From positions 1-7,111 of the forward strand of contig CAMPKM010000148.1 of NCBI GenBank assembly GCA_946887155.1: a stretch of 7,111 nucleotides of DNA, written 5' to 3'. The DNA comes from an uncultured Gemmatimonadota bacterium (GTDB taxonomy: Bacteria; Gemmatimonadota; Gemmatimonadetes; Gemmatimonadales; Gemmatimonadaceae). The notes beneath the pieces are model-generated. The model saw only the letters and a list, made by a program, of their open reading frames with translations, made no database searches and was not told where the DNA came from. This document shows positions 1 to 7,099 of the stretch, one piece after another (positions within the stretch are counted from its first letter, which is position 1; the number at the start of each line of letters is the position of its first letter). The translations under genes and the position numbers were made by a program.

Positions 1-997
<997 letters not shown>

Positions 998-1001
<4 letters not shown>

Positions 1002-1561
1002 GCCTGCTCGACATCCACGTCCTGGGTTCGCCGGTGCTGCGCACCGAGACGAAGCCGATTACCACCATCACCGACGATATTCGCCGGCTGGCGAGCGACA
1101 TGTTCGAGACCATGCGCGCGGCGCAGGGCATCGGGCTCGCGGCACCCCAGGTGGGCCGGCTGGAACGGATCGCCGTCGTCGACGTGGACAAGGATCCCAT
1201 CGTGCTCATCAACCCCGAGATCATCGCCGAAGCGGGGAAAGAGCGCGCCGAAGAGGGTTGCCTGTCGATCCCGGACATTTACGGCGACGTGGATCGCGCG
1301 GCGCGGGTCACGATTCGCGCGATGGACCTCGACGGAAACATCTTCGAGCGGGAAGCCACCGAGCTGCTGGCGCGGGCATTCCAGCACGAGATCGATCACC
1401 TGCACGGGAAGTTGTTCATCGACTACCTGAGCTTCCTCAAGCGCCGCGGTGTCATGGCGCGCTGGGAAGACATGAAGGACAAGTACCCCAGCCAGCGACG
1501 CGTCCTGACTGCCCCGGTGAATGCCGGCGCCGAGCAGGCCAGCGGGGACGAGAACGGGTGA
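998..1561 (+). CDS. def: Peptide deformylase
   Basis: Def removes the N-formyl group from nascent proteins in the cytoplasm; it is a metalloenzyme, usually with Fe2+. The 187-residue product has all three family motifs in order: GIGLAAPQ (44-51), EEGCLS (85-90, metal ligand Cys88) and QHEIDH (129-134, ligands His130 and His134, catalytic Glu131), followed by LHGKLFID. Length is slightly above the usual 165-180 because of a charged, low-conservation tail after about residue 165. The GTG start at 998 overlaps the yajC stop (GTGA), and SLLDIHVLGSPVLR is a normal deformylase N-terminus. The frame is open further upstream, but that part is the shadow of yajC and tgt. It pairs functionally with fmt, which begins 1 nt after its stop. 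Confidence 0.96.
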
Positions 1562-1562
1562 C

Positions 1563-2495
1563 ATGCGTGTCCTCTTCTGGGGGACACCGGAGTTCGCGAC
1601 ACCGCCGCTGAGGGCGTTGTTAGGCGAAGGGGTCGACGTTGTTGGTGTGGTCACGCAACCGGATCGGCCGACTGGCCGTCACCGCAGTTCCACCACCCCG
1701 CCGCCCGTCAAAGTGGTCGCGATCGAGGAGGAGCTTCAGGTCCTCCAGCCCGAACGGCCGCGCGGAGAGGCCTTCATGGAAGCCGTGAAGGCGCTGTCGC
1801 CCGACCTGTCGGTGGTCGTGGCCTACGGCCACATCCTCCCGAAGGAAGTCGTCGACCTTCCGCCCCTCGGCACCCTCAACATCCATGCGTCGTTGCTCCC
1901 CCGGTGGCGCGGCGCGGCACCCATCCAGGCGGCCATCCTCGCCGGCGATGCCGAGTCGGGCGTGTCCATCATGCGGATGGTGCGGGCGCTCGATGCCGGT
2001 CCCGTCATCATGCAGGCTCGCACGCCCATCCTCGACGACGAGACGGGCGGCGAACTGACGCTGCGGCTCTCCGAGCTGGGCGCCCTGGCGATCGTCGAGG
2101 CGATGACGCTCGTGTCGTTAGGCGACTCGTCGGGGATCCCGCAGCCTGACGAGGGCGTCACGTACGCCGGCAAGGTGAGCCGCGAGCAGGCGCGAATCGA
2201 CTGGACGAGGCCCGCGGTGGACGTGTCGCGCGTCATCCGCGCCTTTGACCCGTCGCCGGGCGCGTTCAGCGTCCTGGACGGCGCCGAGGTGAAGCTGTTC
2301 GGGGCAAGGGTCGCGACAGATGCGACCGGCGACCCCGGCGTCGTGCTGGCCATCGACGAAATGGGCATGCTCGTCGGCTGCGGCGAGGGCGGAGTACGCA
2401 TCGCATACGCGCATCCGGCGGGACGCCGAAGACTGGCTTCGCTCGACTGGTCGCAGGGGCGCGGCGTGAAAGTTGGGGACGGGTTTGGAGGGTAG
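1563..2495 (+). CDS. fmt: Methionyl-tRNA formyltransferase
   Basis: Fmt formylates initiator Met-tRNA using 10-formyltetrahydrofolate. The product is 310 residues, normal for the family (about 310-320). The N-terminal Rossmann-like domain begins MRVLFWGTPEFA and contains QPDRPTGRHR (32-41). The active-site signature LNIHASLLPRWRGAAPIQ (105-122) follows, with Asn106, His108 and Asp144 at the same numbers as the E. coli catalytic residues. The C-terminal tRNA-binding domain covers about 206-310 and includes VTYAGKVS. The ATG at 1563 begins 1 nt after the def stop and gives the exact family N-terminus; only a weak purine-rich SD lies before it. Two GTTAGGC motifs (1619 and 2117) encode Leu-Gly here. 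The TAG stop lies 3 bases before a heptamer repeat array. Confidence 0.97.
   Translation: MRVLFWGTPEFATPPLRALLGEGVDVVGVVTQPDRPTGRHRSSTTPPPVKVVAIEEELQVLQPERPRGEAFMEAVKALSPDLSVVVAYGHILPKEVVDLPPLGTLNIHASLLPRWRGAAPIQAAILAGDAESGVSIMRMVRALDAGPVIMQARTPILDDETGGELTLRLSELGALAIVEAMTLVSLGDSSGIPQPDEGVTYAGKVSREQARIDWTRPAVDVSRVIRAFDPSPGAFSVLDGAEVKLFGARVATDATGDPGVVLAIDEMGMLVGCGEGGVRIAYAHPAGRRRLASLDWSQGRGVKVGDGFGG
1619..1625 (+). repeat. GTTAGGC motif, copy 1 (in fmt)
   Basis: It encodes the Leu-Gly of RALLGEG (fmt residues 20-21) as TTA-GGC. The preceding codon is TTG. Confidence 0.7.
2117..2123 (+). repeat. GTTAGGC motif, copy 2 (in fmt)
   Basis: It encodes Leu-Gly in VSLGDS as TTA-GGC. The preceding codon is TCG. 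This is in the linker/C-terminal part of Fmt, away from catalytic residues. Confidence 0.7.
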
Positions 2496-2673
2496 GCGCA
2501 CGGGGCACGGGGCGCGGAGCACGGGGCACAGTGAGGAAGCCACCGATGCGAACACGCGACTCGATGCCCAAACCCTGAACGCCAAACCCGATGCTGACCC
2601 CCGTGCCCCGTGCCCTATGCTCCGTGCCCCAATAGTCCCGTTCCTCATGCCCCGCCCGAAGTAGATTTGATGC
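2496..2673. other. fmt-rsmB intergenic region built largely of heptamer repeats
   Basis: These 178 nt separate two overlapping gene chains. I see two heptamer arrays in opposite orientation (2498-2529 and 2600-2634), a direct repeat CCAAACCC at 2568-2575 and 2582-2589 spaced by exactly 14 nt (two heptamers), and about 40 nt of ordinary sequence before the rsmB ATG. No convincing -35/-10 pair and no U-tract terminator is visible. A small open frame across it (2473-2664) encodes only repeat-derived residues and is not a gene. Confidence 0.8.
2498..2630. repeat. Inverted pair of heptamer arrays (GCACGGG ... CCCGTGC)
   Basis: The left array (2498-2529) reads GCACGGG, GCACGGG, GCGCGGA, GCACGGG, GCAC. 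The right array (2600-2627) reads CCCGTGC, CCCGTGC, CCTATGC, TCCGTGC, then CCC. Bases 2502-2529 pair with 2603-2630 at 23 of 28 positions, leaving a 73-nt loop. The transcript could form a long imperfect GC-rich stem. With a long loop and no T-tract it does not fit an intrinsic terminator. Confidence 0.85.
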
Positions 2674-4020
2674 ATGCTTGCCGGCGCTGACATCAGCACC
2701 CATCCGGGCGTGACCGACTCTCGCGTCGCGGCCGCCGACATCCTCGCCGACCTGCGCGAGGGGATGCTGCTCGACGCCGCATTCGACCGTCGCACGGCCG
2801 CCCTCGACGCGCGCGACCGGCGGTGGACGCAGGAACTCGTGTACGGCCTGCTGCGGCGGCGCGAGGACCTCGACGCGGCGTTGCAGCCGCGCGTCCGGAA
2901 CGGCATCATGCGGCTGCATGTCGACCTCACCGACCTCCTGCGACTCGGCGTCTACCAGCTCTTCTACATGGGCTCCGTGCCGCCGTATGCCGCGATCGCG
3001 CAGACCGTCGAACTGGCCAAGATCCGGCACGGCATCGGAGCGAGCAAGCTCGTGAACGCGGTCCTGCGGCGGATCGACCGCGAGCGGGAAGAGATCCGGA
3101 CCGAACGACCCGCGGCCGATGCCGATGCGGCCGGCCGACTCGTCAGGCAGCACTCGCATCCGCGGTGGCTGGTCGAGCGCTGGATCGGACAGTTCGGCGA
3201 GGCGGAGACGGAACGCCTTCTCGAGCGGAACAACGAGGAAGCGCGCGTCGTCCTCCGGCCGTGGGGCGTCGTGCGCGAACAGCTCGAGACCTCCCTCGAG
3301 CGGAGCGGTGTCACTCCCGAAGAAGTGGAGCTGGTGCCCGACAGCCTGCAACTGCCGGCCGGAACCGCGTTGCTCGAGCTCGCGGCCTGGCGCCAGGGGC
3401 ATTGCTTCGTGCAGGATCCGGCGGCGACCCTCGTCACTCGTTATGCGGCGTTTCCCGCCGGCGCCGTGGCCGGCGACTTCTGCGCCGCGCCCGGCGGCAA
3501 GGCGCTCGAGCTGGCGCGCACCGCGCGGTACGTGTTCGCCGCCGACCGGTCGCCCGCCCGGCTGGAGCGCATGGCCACCAACATCGAACGACTCGACGTG
3601 CGGAGCATCGGCCTCGTGGCGATGGACGCCACGATGCCCGCCGTCGTCAGGCTCGATGCCATCCTGCTCGACGTGCCCTGCACCGGCACCGGCACGTTCC
3701 GCCGCCACCCCGACGCGCGCTGGCGGCTGCGCCGGTCCGACCTCGCGATCCTCGCCGCGGCGCAGGCCGAACTGCTGCAGGCAGCCGCCGAGCGTGTGAA
3801 TCCGGGCGGACTGCTCGTGTACAGCACGTGTTCACTGGAGGCGGAAGAGAACGACGAACAGGTCGATGCATTCCTGTCGGCGCATCGCGAGTGGACGATC
3901 GATCCACCGCCGCCGGCGACGGTGCCGGCGAGCGTCATCGATGGCGGCCGATTGCGCGTGACGCCCCAGCGGCACGGGACGGATGGTGCGTTTGCAGCCA
4001 GGTTGCGGAGGGCTGCGTGA
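2674..4020 (+). CDS. rsmB: 16S rRNA (cytosine-967-C5)-methyltransferase RsmB (Sun/Fmu family)
   Basis: RsmB is a SAM-dependent enzyme that makes m5C in 16S rRNA during small-subunit assembly. The 448-residue product fits the family (about 430-450). An N-terminal NusB-like RNA-binding domain spans about residues 15-140 (RRWTQELVYGLLRR, LLRLGVYQLFYM, KLVNAVLRR). The Rossmann methyltransferase half has SAM motif I DFCAAPGGKALEL (268-280), motif IV DVPCTGTGTFRRHPD (333-347; Cys336) and motif VI YSTCSLEAEEN (383-393; Cys386, the predicted catalytic cysteine). It ends in HGTDGAFAARLRR. In motif I the residue after GGK is Ala where Thr is usual. ATG 2674 is used, but GTG 2710 (VTDSRVAAADIL) is an equal candidate: neither has a clear SD and homology begins near residue 15. 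Its stop overlaps the next gene (GTGA). Confidence 0.94.
   Translation: MLAGADISTHPGVTDSRVAAADILADLREGMLLDAAFDRRTAALDARDRRWTQELVYGLLRRREDLDAALQPRVRNGIMRLHVDLTDLLRLGVYQLFYMGSVPPYAAIAQTVELAKIRHGIGASKLVNAVLRRIDREREEIRTERPAADADAAGRLVRQHSHPRWLVERWIGQFGEAETERLLERNNEEARVVLRPWGVVREQLETSLERSGVTPEEVELVPDSLQLPAGTALLELAAWRQGHCFVQDPAATLVTRYAAFPAGAVAGDFCAAPGGKALELARTARYVFAADRSPARLERMATNIERLDVRSIGLVAMDATMPAVVRLDAILLDVPCTGTGTFRRHPDARWRLRRSDLAILAAAQAELLQAAAERVNPGGLLVYSTCSLEAEENDEQVDAFLSAHREWTIDPPPPATVPASVIDGGRLRVTPQRHGTDGAFAARLRRAA
4007..4012 (+). promoter_or_regulatory. Shine-Dalgarno GGAGGG for the PASTA gene
   Basis: GGAGGG lies 4 nt before GTG 4017 and inside the end of rsmB. It is the strongest ribosome-binding site I see in the window and supports the GTG start that overlaps the rsmB stop. 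Confidence 0.6.
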
Positions 4021-4775
4021 CGGCACGGCGGGACCGGTTATCGCGGCTGCGCGCCCGCTTCGGCACGCCACTCGTCAGGCGGCACCTCATCATCGCCGGC
4101 GTCTCCTTCTCCATCGCCTGGGCGATCGTTGCCCTGCTCCTGTTCCCGGATGAAGGGCCGGCGCCGAACATCGCCGTGCCGGCGGTGGTCGGGCTCCGGT
4201 TCGAGGAGGCCGAGCGGAAGCTGTCGGAGGTCGGGCTCAAGGCAGCGTTAGGCGAGACCCAGCCCTCGAACACCGCACCGCGGCAGTACGTGATCGCCCA
4301 GACGCCGGCAGCGGGGACGGCCGTAGGGCCGGAAGTGGTCGTCACGCTCGACGTGTCGGCCGGCCAGTTGCGAACGCAGGTGCCGGGGTTGCCCGGCAAG
4401 TCGCGCGGCGACGCCGGCGCGGCGCTGCGGACGGCGAACCTCGAGCTGGGGCAGGTGATCGAACGCCCGGGACCCGAGGCGCGCGGGACCGTGTTGTCAT
4501 CCGAACCGGGTTCCGGGCAGCAGGTCCCGCAGGGCACGCCCGTCGAACTCGTGATCAGTACGGGCCCGTCGGAGCTCCGAATGCCCGACATCGTCGGGCG
4601 TGAGCTGTTCGAAGTCCGCGCGACGCTCGAGCAGCTGGGGCTTCACATCAGCGAGACCCAGTACGACTCGACCAGCGCCCTCCCGGTCGGGCTCGTCCTG
4701 GCGCAGGTACCGGTTGCCGGATCGGTCGTCACCGTGACTGACTTCATCACCATCCGCGTCTCCGGGCGGCCATGA
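4017..4775 (+). CDS. Single-pass membrane protein with three PASTA domains, no kinase
   Basis: The 252-residue product has a short basic cytoplasmic N-terminus (1-23, many Arg), one transmembrane segment (about 24-43, LIIAGVSFSIAWAIVALLLF) and three tandem PASTA domains outside the cell (about 52-115, 119-184, 187-249). Each shows the family pattern: a start like VPxVVGxxxxEAxxxL, a central P-xx-G turn (TPAAGTAV, EPGSGQQV, VPVAGSVV) and a closing beta-strand (VVVTLDVS, VELVIST, ITIRVSG). PASTA domains bind muropeptides or uncrosslinked peptidoglycan in PrkC/PknB kinases and class A/B PBPs; ligand binding here is inference. No kinase, transpeptidase or glycosyltransferase domain is encoded. 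Start: GTG with a good SD, overlapping rsmB. Its stop overlaps rpe (ATGA). Residue 8 is the only TTA codon I found outside GTTAGGC (4038-4040). Confidence 0.9.
   Translation: MTARRDRLSRLRARFGTPLVRRHLIIAGVSFSIAWAIVALLLFPDEGPAPNIAVPAVVGLRFEEAERKLSEVGLKAALGETQPSNTAPRQYVIAQTPAAGTAVGPEVVVTLDVSAGQLRTQVPGLPGKSRGDAGAALRTANLELGQVIERPGPEARGTVLSSEPGSGQQVPQGTPVELVISTGPSELRMPDIVGRELFEVRATLEQLGLHISETQYDSTSALPVGLVLAQVPVAGSVVTVTDFITIRVSGRP
4247..4253 (+). repeat. GTTAGGC motif, copy 3 (in PASTA gene)
   Basis: It encodes Leu-Gly of AALGET in the first PASTA domain. Its upstream bases match copy 6, so both share the 13-mer GGCAGCGTTAGGC although the proteins are unrelated. Confidence 0.7.
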
Positions 4776-5437
4776 GCGTGCGCATCGCGCCGTCGGTGTT
4801 GAGCGCCGACTTCGGCCGGCTGTCCGACGACGTCGCGCGTTGTGTCGAGGGTGGCGCCGACTGGCTTCACGTTGACGTGATGGACGGCCGGTTCGTCCCG
4901 AACCTGACGTTCGGCGCCAAGGTCATCGAGACGCTGCGACGCCTGACGAGTCTTCCGCTCGACGTCCACCTGATGGTGGTGGAGCCGGAGAAGTACTTCG
5001 ACGCCTTTTCCTTGGCCGGGGCGAACGTCCTCACGATTCACCAGGAAGCCGCGCCGCACCTGCATCGGCAGTTGTATCGCATCAGGGAAGTCGGCTGCAA
5101 GGCGGGCGTCGCGATCAATCCGTCGACACCGGTCGAATCGCTCCGCGACGTCGCGGGTGACCTGGACCTGCTCCTGGTCATGAGCGTGAATCCGGGATTC
5201 GGCGGCCAGCAGTTCATCGAAGGCTCGGTGGCGAAGATCGGCCGGGCGCGCCAATTGCTCGATGCAGCCGGATCACAGGCCGCGCTCGAAGTCGACGGCG
5301 GCGTCTCGCGCGACACGATTGCGCGGTGCTGGCGCGCCGGGGCCGATACCTTCGTCGCCGGGAACGCCGTCTTCACGGCCAGCGACACCGCCGCCGAGAT
5401 CCGGGAACTACGGGCGCGTTGCTCGGAGCAAGCGTGA
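4772..5437 (+). CDS. rpe: Ribulose-phosphate 3-epimerase
   Basis: Rpe interconverts D-ribulose 5-phosphate and D-xylulose 5-phosphate in the pentose phosphate pathway. The 221-residue TIM-barrel protein is full length for the family. It opens with IAPSVLSADF (Ser8 region), then HVDVMDGRFVPNLTFG (33-48; metal ligands His33 and Asp35), DVHLMV (64-69; ligand His66), MSVNPGFGGQQFI (137-149, phosphate-binding loop) and EVDGGV (173-178; Asp175, ligand and catalytic acid/base). All expected metal and acid/base residues are present. The ATG overlaps the stop of the PASTA gene as ATGA and no SD is visible, so translation probably depends on coupling. A position downstream of rsmB and a PASTA gene recalls the rsmB-prkC-rsgA-rpe order of Bacillus. 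Confidence 0.97.
   Translation: MSVRIAPSVLSADFGRLSDDVARCVEGGADWLHVDVMDGRFVPNLTFGAKVIETLRRLTSLPLDVHLMVVEPEKYFDAFSLAGANVLTIHQEAAPHLHRQLYRIREVGCKAGVAINPSTPVESLRDVAGDLDLLLVMSVNPGFGGQQFIEGSVAKIGRARQLLDAAGSQAALEVDGGVSRDTIARCWRAGADTFVAGNAVFTASDTAAEIRELRARCSEQA
5425..5428 (+). promoter_or_regulatory. Shine-Dalgarno GGAG for tlpA-like gene
   Basis: GGAG lies 8 nt before ATG 5437, within the end of rpe. It favours ATG 5437 over the in-frame GTG directly before it at 5434. Confidence 0.45.
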
Positions 5438-5988
5438 TGCGACGGGTCGCGTTCGCCCTGGTGCTGTTGGCAGGCTCGCTCATCGGCCTCTCGTATGCCG
5501 GCGCCTTCGAGACGAGGGAATCGCGCGTGGCACCCGGCGCGCCGGCGCCTGACTTCCATGCTGTCACGCTGGACCCGGTTCCAGTCGCGAAAACCATCGC
5601 CGACTATCGCGGCCAGGTCGTGCTGCTCAACATCTGGGCAACCTGGTGCGGCCCCTGCGAGTGGGAGATGCCGGCGATCGAGACGCTCCACCGCGATTTC
5701 GCCCCAAAAGGACTCAAGGTCGTGGCCGTCGCCGTCGACGACCCGGGCTTCGAGCAGCGCGTTCGCGATTTTGTGGCCCGCAAACAACTGACGTTCGAGG
5801 TACTGGTCGAGGGATCGGGGAAAATCGAGCAGGATTACGAAGCGCGCGGCATCCCCGCGACCTACCTGATTGGCGCCGATGGCGTGATTCGCAAGCGCGT
5901 GGCCGGCGCATCGGACTGGAACTCCCCCGCGAACCGCGCGCTCGTTGCCCAGTTGTTAGGCGCTGGCCCAGCGCCAACCGCAAGGTAA
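5437..5988 (+). CDS. TlpA/ResA-family thiol-disulfide oxidoreductase, membrane-anchored or exported
   Basis: It is predicted to reduce (or exchange) disulfides outside the cytoplasmic membrane, as ResA, CcmG and TlpA do for cytochrome c or other cysteine proteins. The 183-residue product begins with a signal/anchor segment (about 4-22, VAFALVLLAGSLIGLSYAG). There is no lipobox cysteine. The AhpC/TSA-like thioredoxin fold starts at APDFHAVTLD (37-46). The redox motif is WCGPC (70-74, in LLNIWATWCGPCEWEMPAI), and the cis-proline is in GIPATYLIG (Pro140), followed by the usual GxI strand (DGVIRKRVAG). The ATG overlaps the rpe stop by one base (TGATG). No cytochrome maturation gene is visible nearby, so the partner protein is unknown; the symbol is left blank because ResA, TlpA and CcmG cannot be told apart here. 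Confidence 0.9.
   Translation: MRRVAFALVLLAGSLIGLSYAGAFETRESRVAPGAPAPDFHAVTLDPVPVAKTIADYRGQVVLLNIWATWCGPCEWEMPAIETLHRDFAPKGLKVVAVAVDDPGFEQRVRDFVARKQLTFEVLVEGSGKIEQDYEARGIPATYLIGADGVIRKRVAGASDWNSPANRALVAQLLGAGPAPTAR
5955..5961 (+). repeat. GTTAGGC motif, copy 4 (in tlpA-like gene)
   Basis: It encodes Leu-Gly of AQLLGAG near the C-terminus, 25 bases before the stop codon. It shares AGTTGTTAGGC with copy 5. Confidence 0.7.
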
Positions 5989-5996
5989 GGCGACCC

Positions 5997-6038
5997 AATT
6001 CCCGATTCCCGATTCCCAATTCCCGATTCCCGATTCCC
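5997..6038 (+). repeat. Heptamer tandem array, six perfect-length units, directly before tsaD
   Basis: There are exactly six 7-nt units in the order AATTCCC, GATTCCC, GATTCCC, AATTCCC, GATTCCC, GATTCCC, i.e. a 21-nt block repeated twice. The array fills 42 of the 52 nt between the tlpA-like stop and the tsaD GTG and ends 2 nt before it. The - strand carries six GGG runs with 4-nt loops, a canonical quadruplex pattern. The unit is the same as in the tgt array. Confidence 0.95.
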
Positions 6039-6040
6039 AG

Positions 6041-7099
6041 GTGGTAGTCCTCGGCATCGAAACCTCCTGCGATGAAACCTCGGCCGCGGTCGTTGCCGGC
6101 TCGGGGGACAAGGTCGAGCAGAAGTCGCTCGTCATCCTGTCGCAGGACGTGCACCGCATTTTCGGCGGCGTCGTGCCGGAGATCGCGTCGCGCGCGCACG
6201 TGACGGCGATCGCACCGGTCGTCAACCAGGCGCTGCGCGAGGCCGGCATCCAGCTGGGCGACGTCGATGCCGTGGCCGTGACCAACGCGCCGGGCCTGGT
6301 GGGCGCGCTGCTCGTCGGCGTGAGCTACGCCAAGGGACTCGCCTTCGGCGCCGGCAAGCCGCTGGTCGGCGTACATCACATGGAAGGCCACCTGTTCGCG
6401 CAGTCGCTCGAGCATCCGGGTGCTGTGCCTCCGTTCACCGCCCTGCTCGTATCGGGTGGCCACACCCTCCTGGTCGACGTGCCGGCGTGGGGCAACTACC
6501 TGGTCCTGGGCGGCACCCGCGACGACGCCGCCGGCGAAGCGTTCGACAAGGTGGCCAAGTTGTTAGGCCTCCCTTACCCGGGCGGGCGCCACATCGAGCG
6601 CCTCGCGCGCGAGGGAGATGGATCGAGGTTCCGTTTTGCCCGGCCGATGCTGCGCCGGAGCCAGCAGCCCGGCGACGATGACTATTACGACGTCTCCTTC
6701 AGCGGCCTCAAGACCGCCGTCCTCTACGCCGTCCGAGCCTCGGACGACATCGAGCGCGACGCGCCGCACATCGCTCGCGGCTTCCAGGACGCCTTGATCG
6801 AAACGCTGGCCGCAAAGGTTCGCCGTGCCGCCGAGCAGCATCACCGGGACCGCGTGGTCCTCGGCGGAGGCGTCGCCTGCAACCAGGCGCTCGTCGCCGA
6901 GATCCGCAGCCAACTGGCCGACCTCGGCGCCAACGTGTACGCTCCATCGGTCCGATTGGCGACGGATAATGCGGCAATGATCGCCCGCGCCGGACTGTTT
7001 CATGCAGAAGCCGGCAGGCGCGATGACTGGTCGCTGAACGCGTACGCATCGGCAGCGTTAGGCCATACCAGTAGCAGTACCCGTACCAATAACCCATAA
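6041..7099 (+). CDS. tsaD: tRNA N6-adenosine threonylcarbamoyltransferase TsaD (Kae1/Gcp family)
   Basis: TsaD transfers the threonylcarbamoyl group from TC-AMP to A37 of ANN-decoding tRNAs, together with TsaB and TsaE (not encoded here). The 352-residue product starts with VLGIETSCDETSAAVV (3-18). It has the metal-binding HHMEGH (112-117; His113, His117), LLVSGGHT (135-142), the DDAAGEAFDKVAKLLGLPYPGG block (161-182), FSGLKTA, VVLGGGVACN (272-281) and ATDNAAMIA (307-315; metal ligand Asp309). GTG 6041 is chosen because it gives the exact family N-terminus; the leader is pure repeat with no purine-rich SD. The family usually ends near residue 335-345; the last 11 residues (HTSSSTRTNNP) and the TAA stop are encoded by short repeats. 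Confidence 0.96.
   Translation: MVVLGIETSCDETSAAVVAGSGDKVEQKSLVILSQDVHRIFGGVVPEIASRAHVTAIAPVVNQALREAGIQLGDVDAVAVTNAPGLVGALLVGVSYAKGLAFGAGKPLVGVHHMEGHLFAQSLEHPGAVPPFTALLVSGGHTLLVDVPAWGNYLVLGGTRDDAAGEAFDKVAKLLGLPYPGGRHIERLAREGDGSRFRFARPMLRRSQQPGDDDYYDVSFSGLKTAVLYAVRASDDIERDAPHIARGFQDALIETLAAKVRRAAEQHHRDRVVLGGGVACNQALVAEIRSQLADLGANVYAPSVRLATDNAAMIARAGLFHAEAGRRDDWSLNAYASAALGHTSSSTRTNNP
6562..6568 (+). repeat. GTTAGGC motif, copy 5 (in tsaD)
   Basis: It encodes Leu-Gly of the conserved AKLLGLPYPGG segment. It is followed by C rather than G, as is copy 6. Confidence 0.7.
7057..7063 (+). repeat. GTTAGGC motif, copy 6 (end of tsaD)
   Basis: It encodes Leu340-Gly341, the last residues before the repeat-encoded tail of TsaD. 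Confidence 0.7.

Noticed and set aside
2502..2630. Rho-independent terminator after fmt
   Set aside because: The loop is 73 nt, the stem is imperfect and no T-tract follows.
2473..2664. Small open frame of 63 codons between fmt and rsmB
   Set aside because: It is encoded mostly by the GCACGGG/CCCGTGC repeats (residues like RTGHGARSTGH). It has no SD and no resemblance to a real small protein.
2266..3708. Long open frame of 480 codons on the - strand, opposite rsmB
   Set aside because: It is antisense to rsmB, which has every catalytic motif. Its translation is Arg/Gly/His-rich with no recognisable family, as expected from the complement of high-GC coding sequence.
2823..4016. Upstream extension of the PASTA frame across rsmB (would make a 650-residue protein)
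   Set aside because: The extension is an Arg/Ala-rich shadow frame of rsmB. The GTG at 4017 has an SD and a normal membrane-protein start.
5997..6038. CRISPR array
   Set aside because: The units are 7 nt and contiguous, with no spacers of regular length, no 24-40 nt repeats and no cas genes.
1619..7063. TTA codons as a bldA-like translational switch
   Set aside because: They fall in core housekeeping genes and almost always before GGC. A rare-tRNA switch would not require a fixed following codon, so a DNA-level motif is the better reading.
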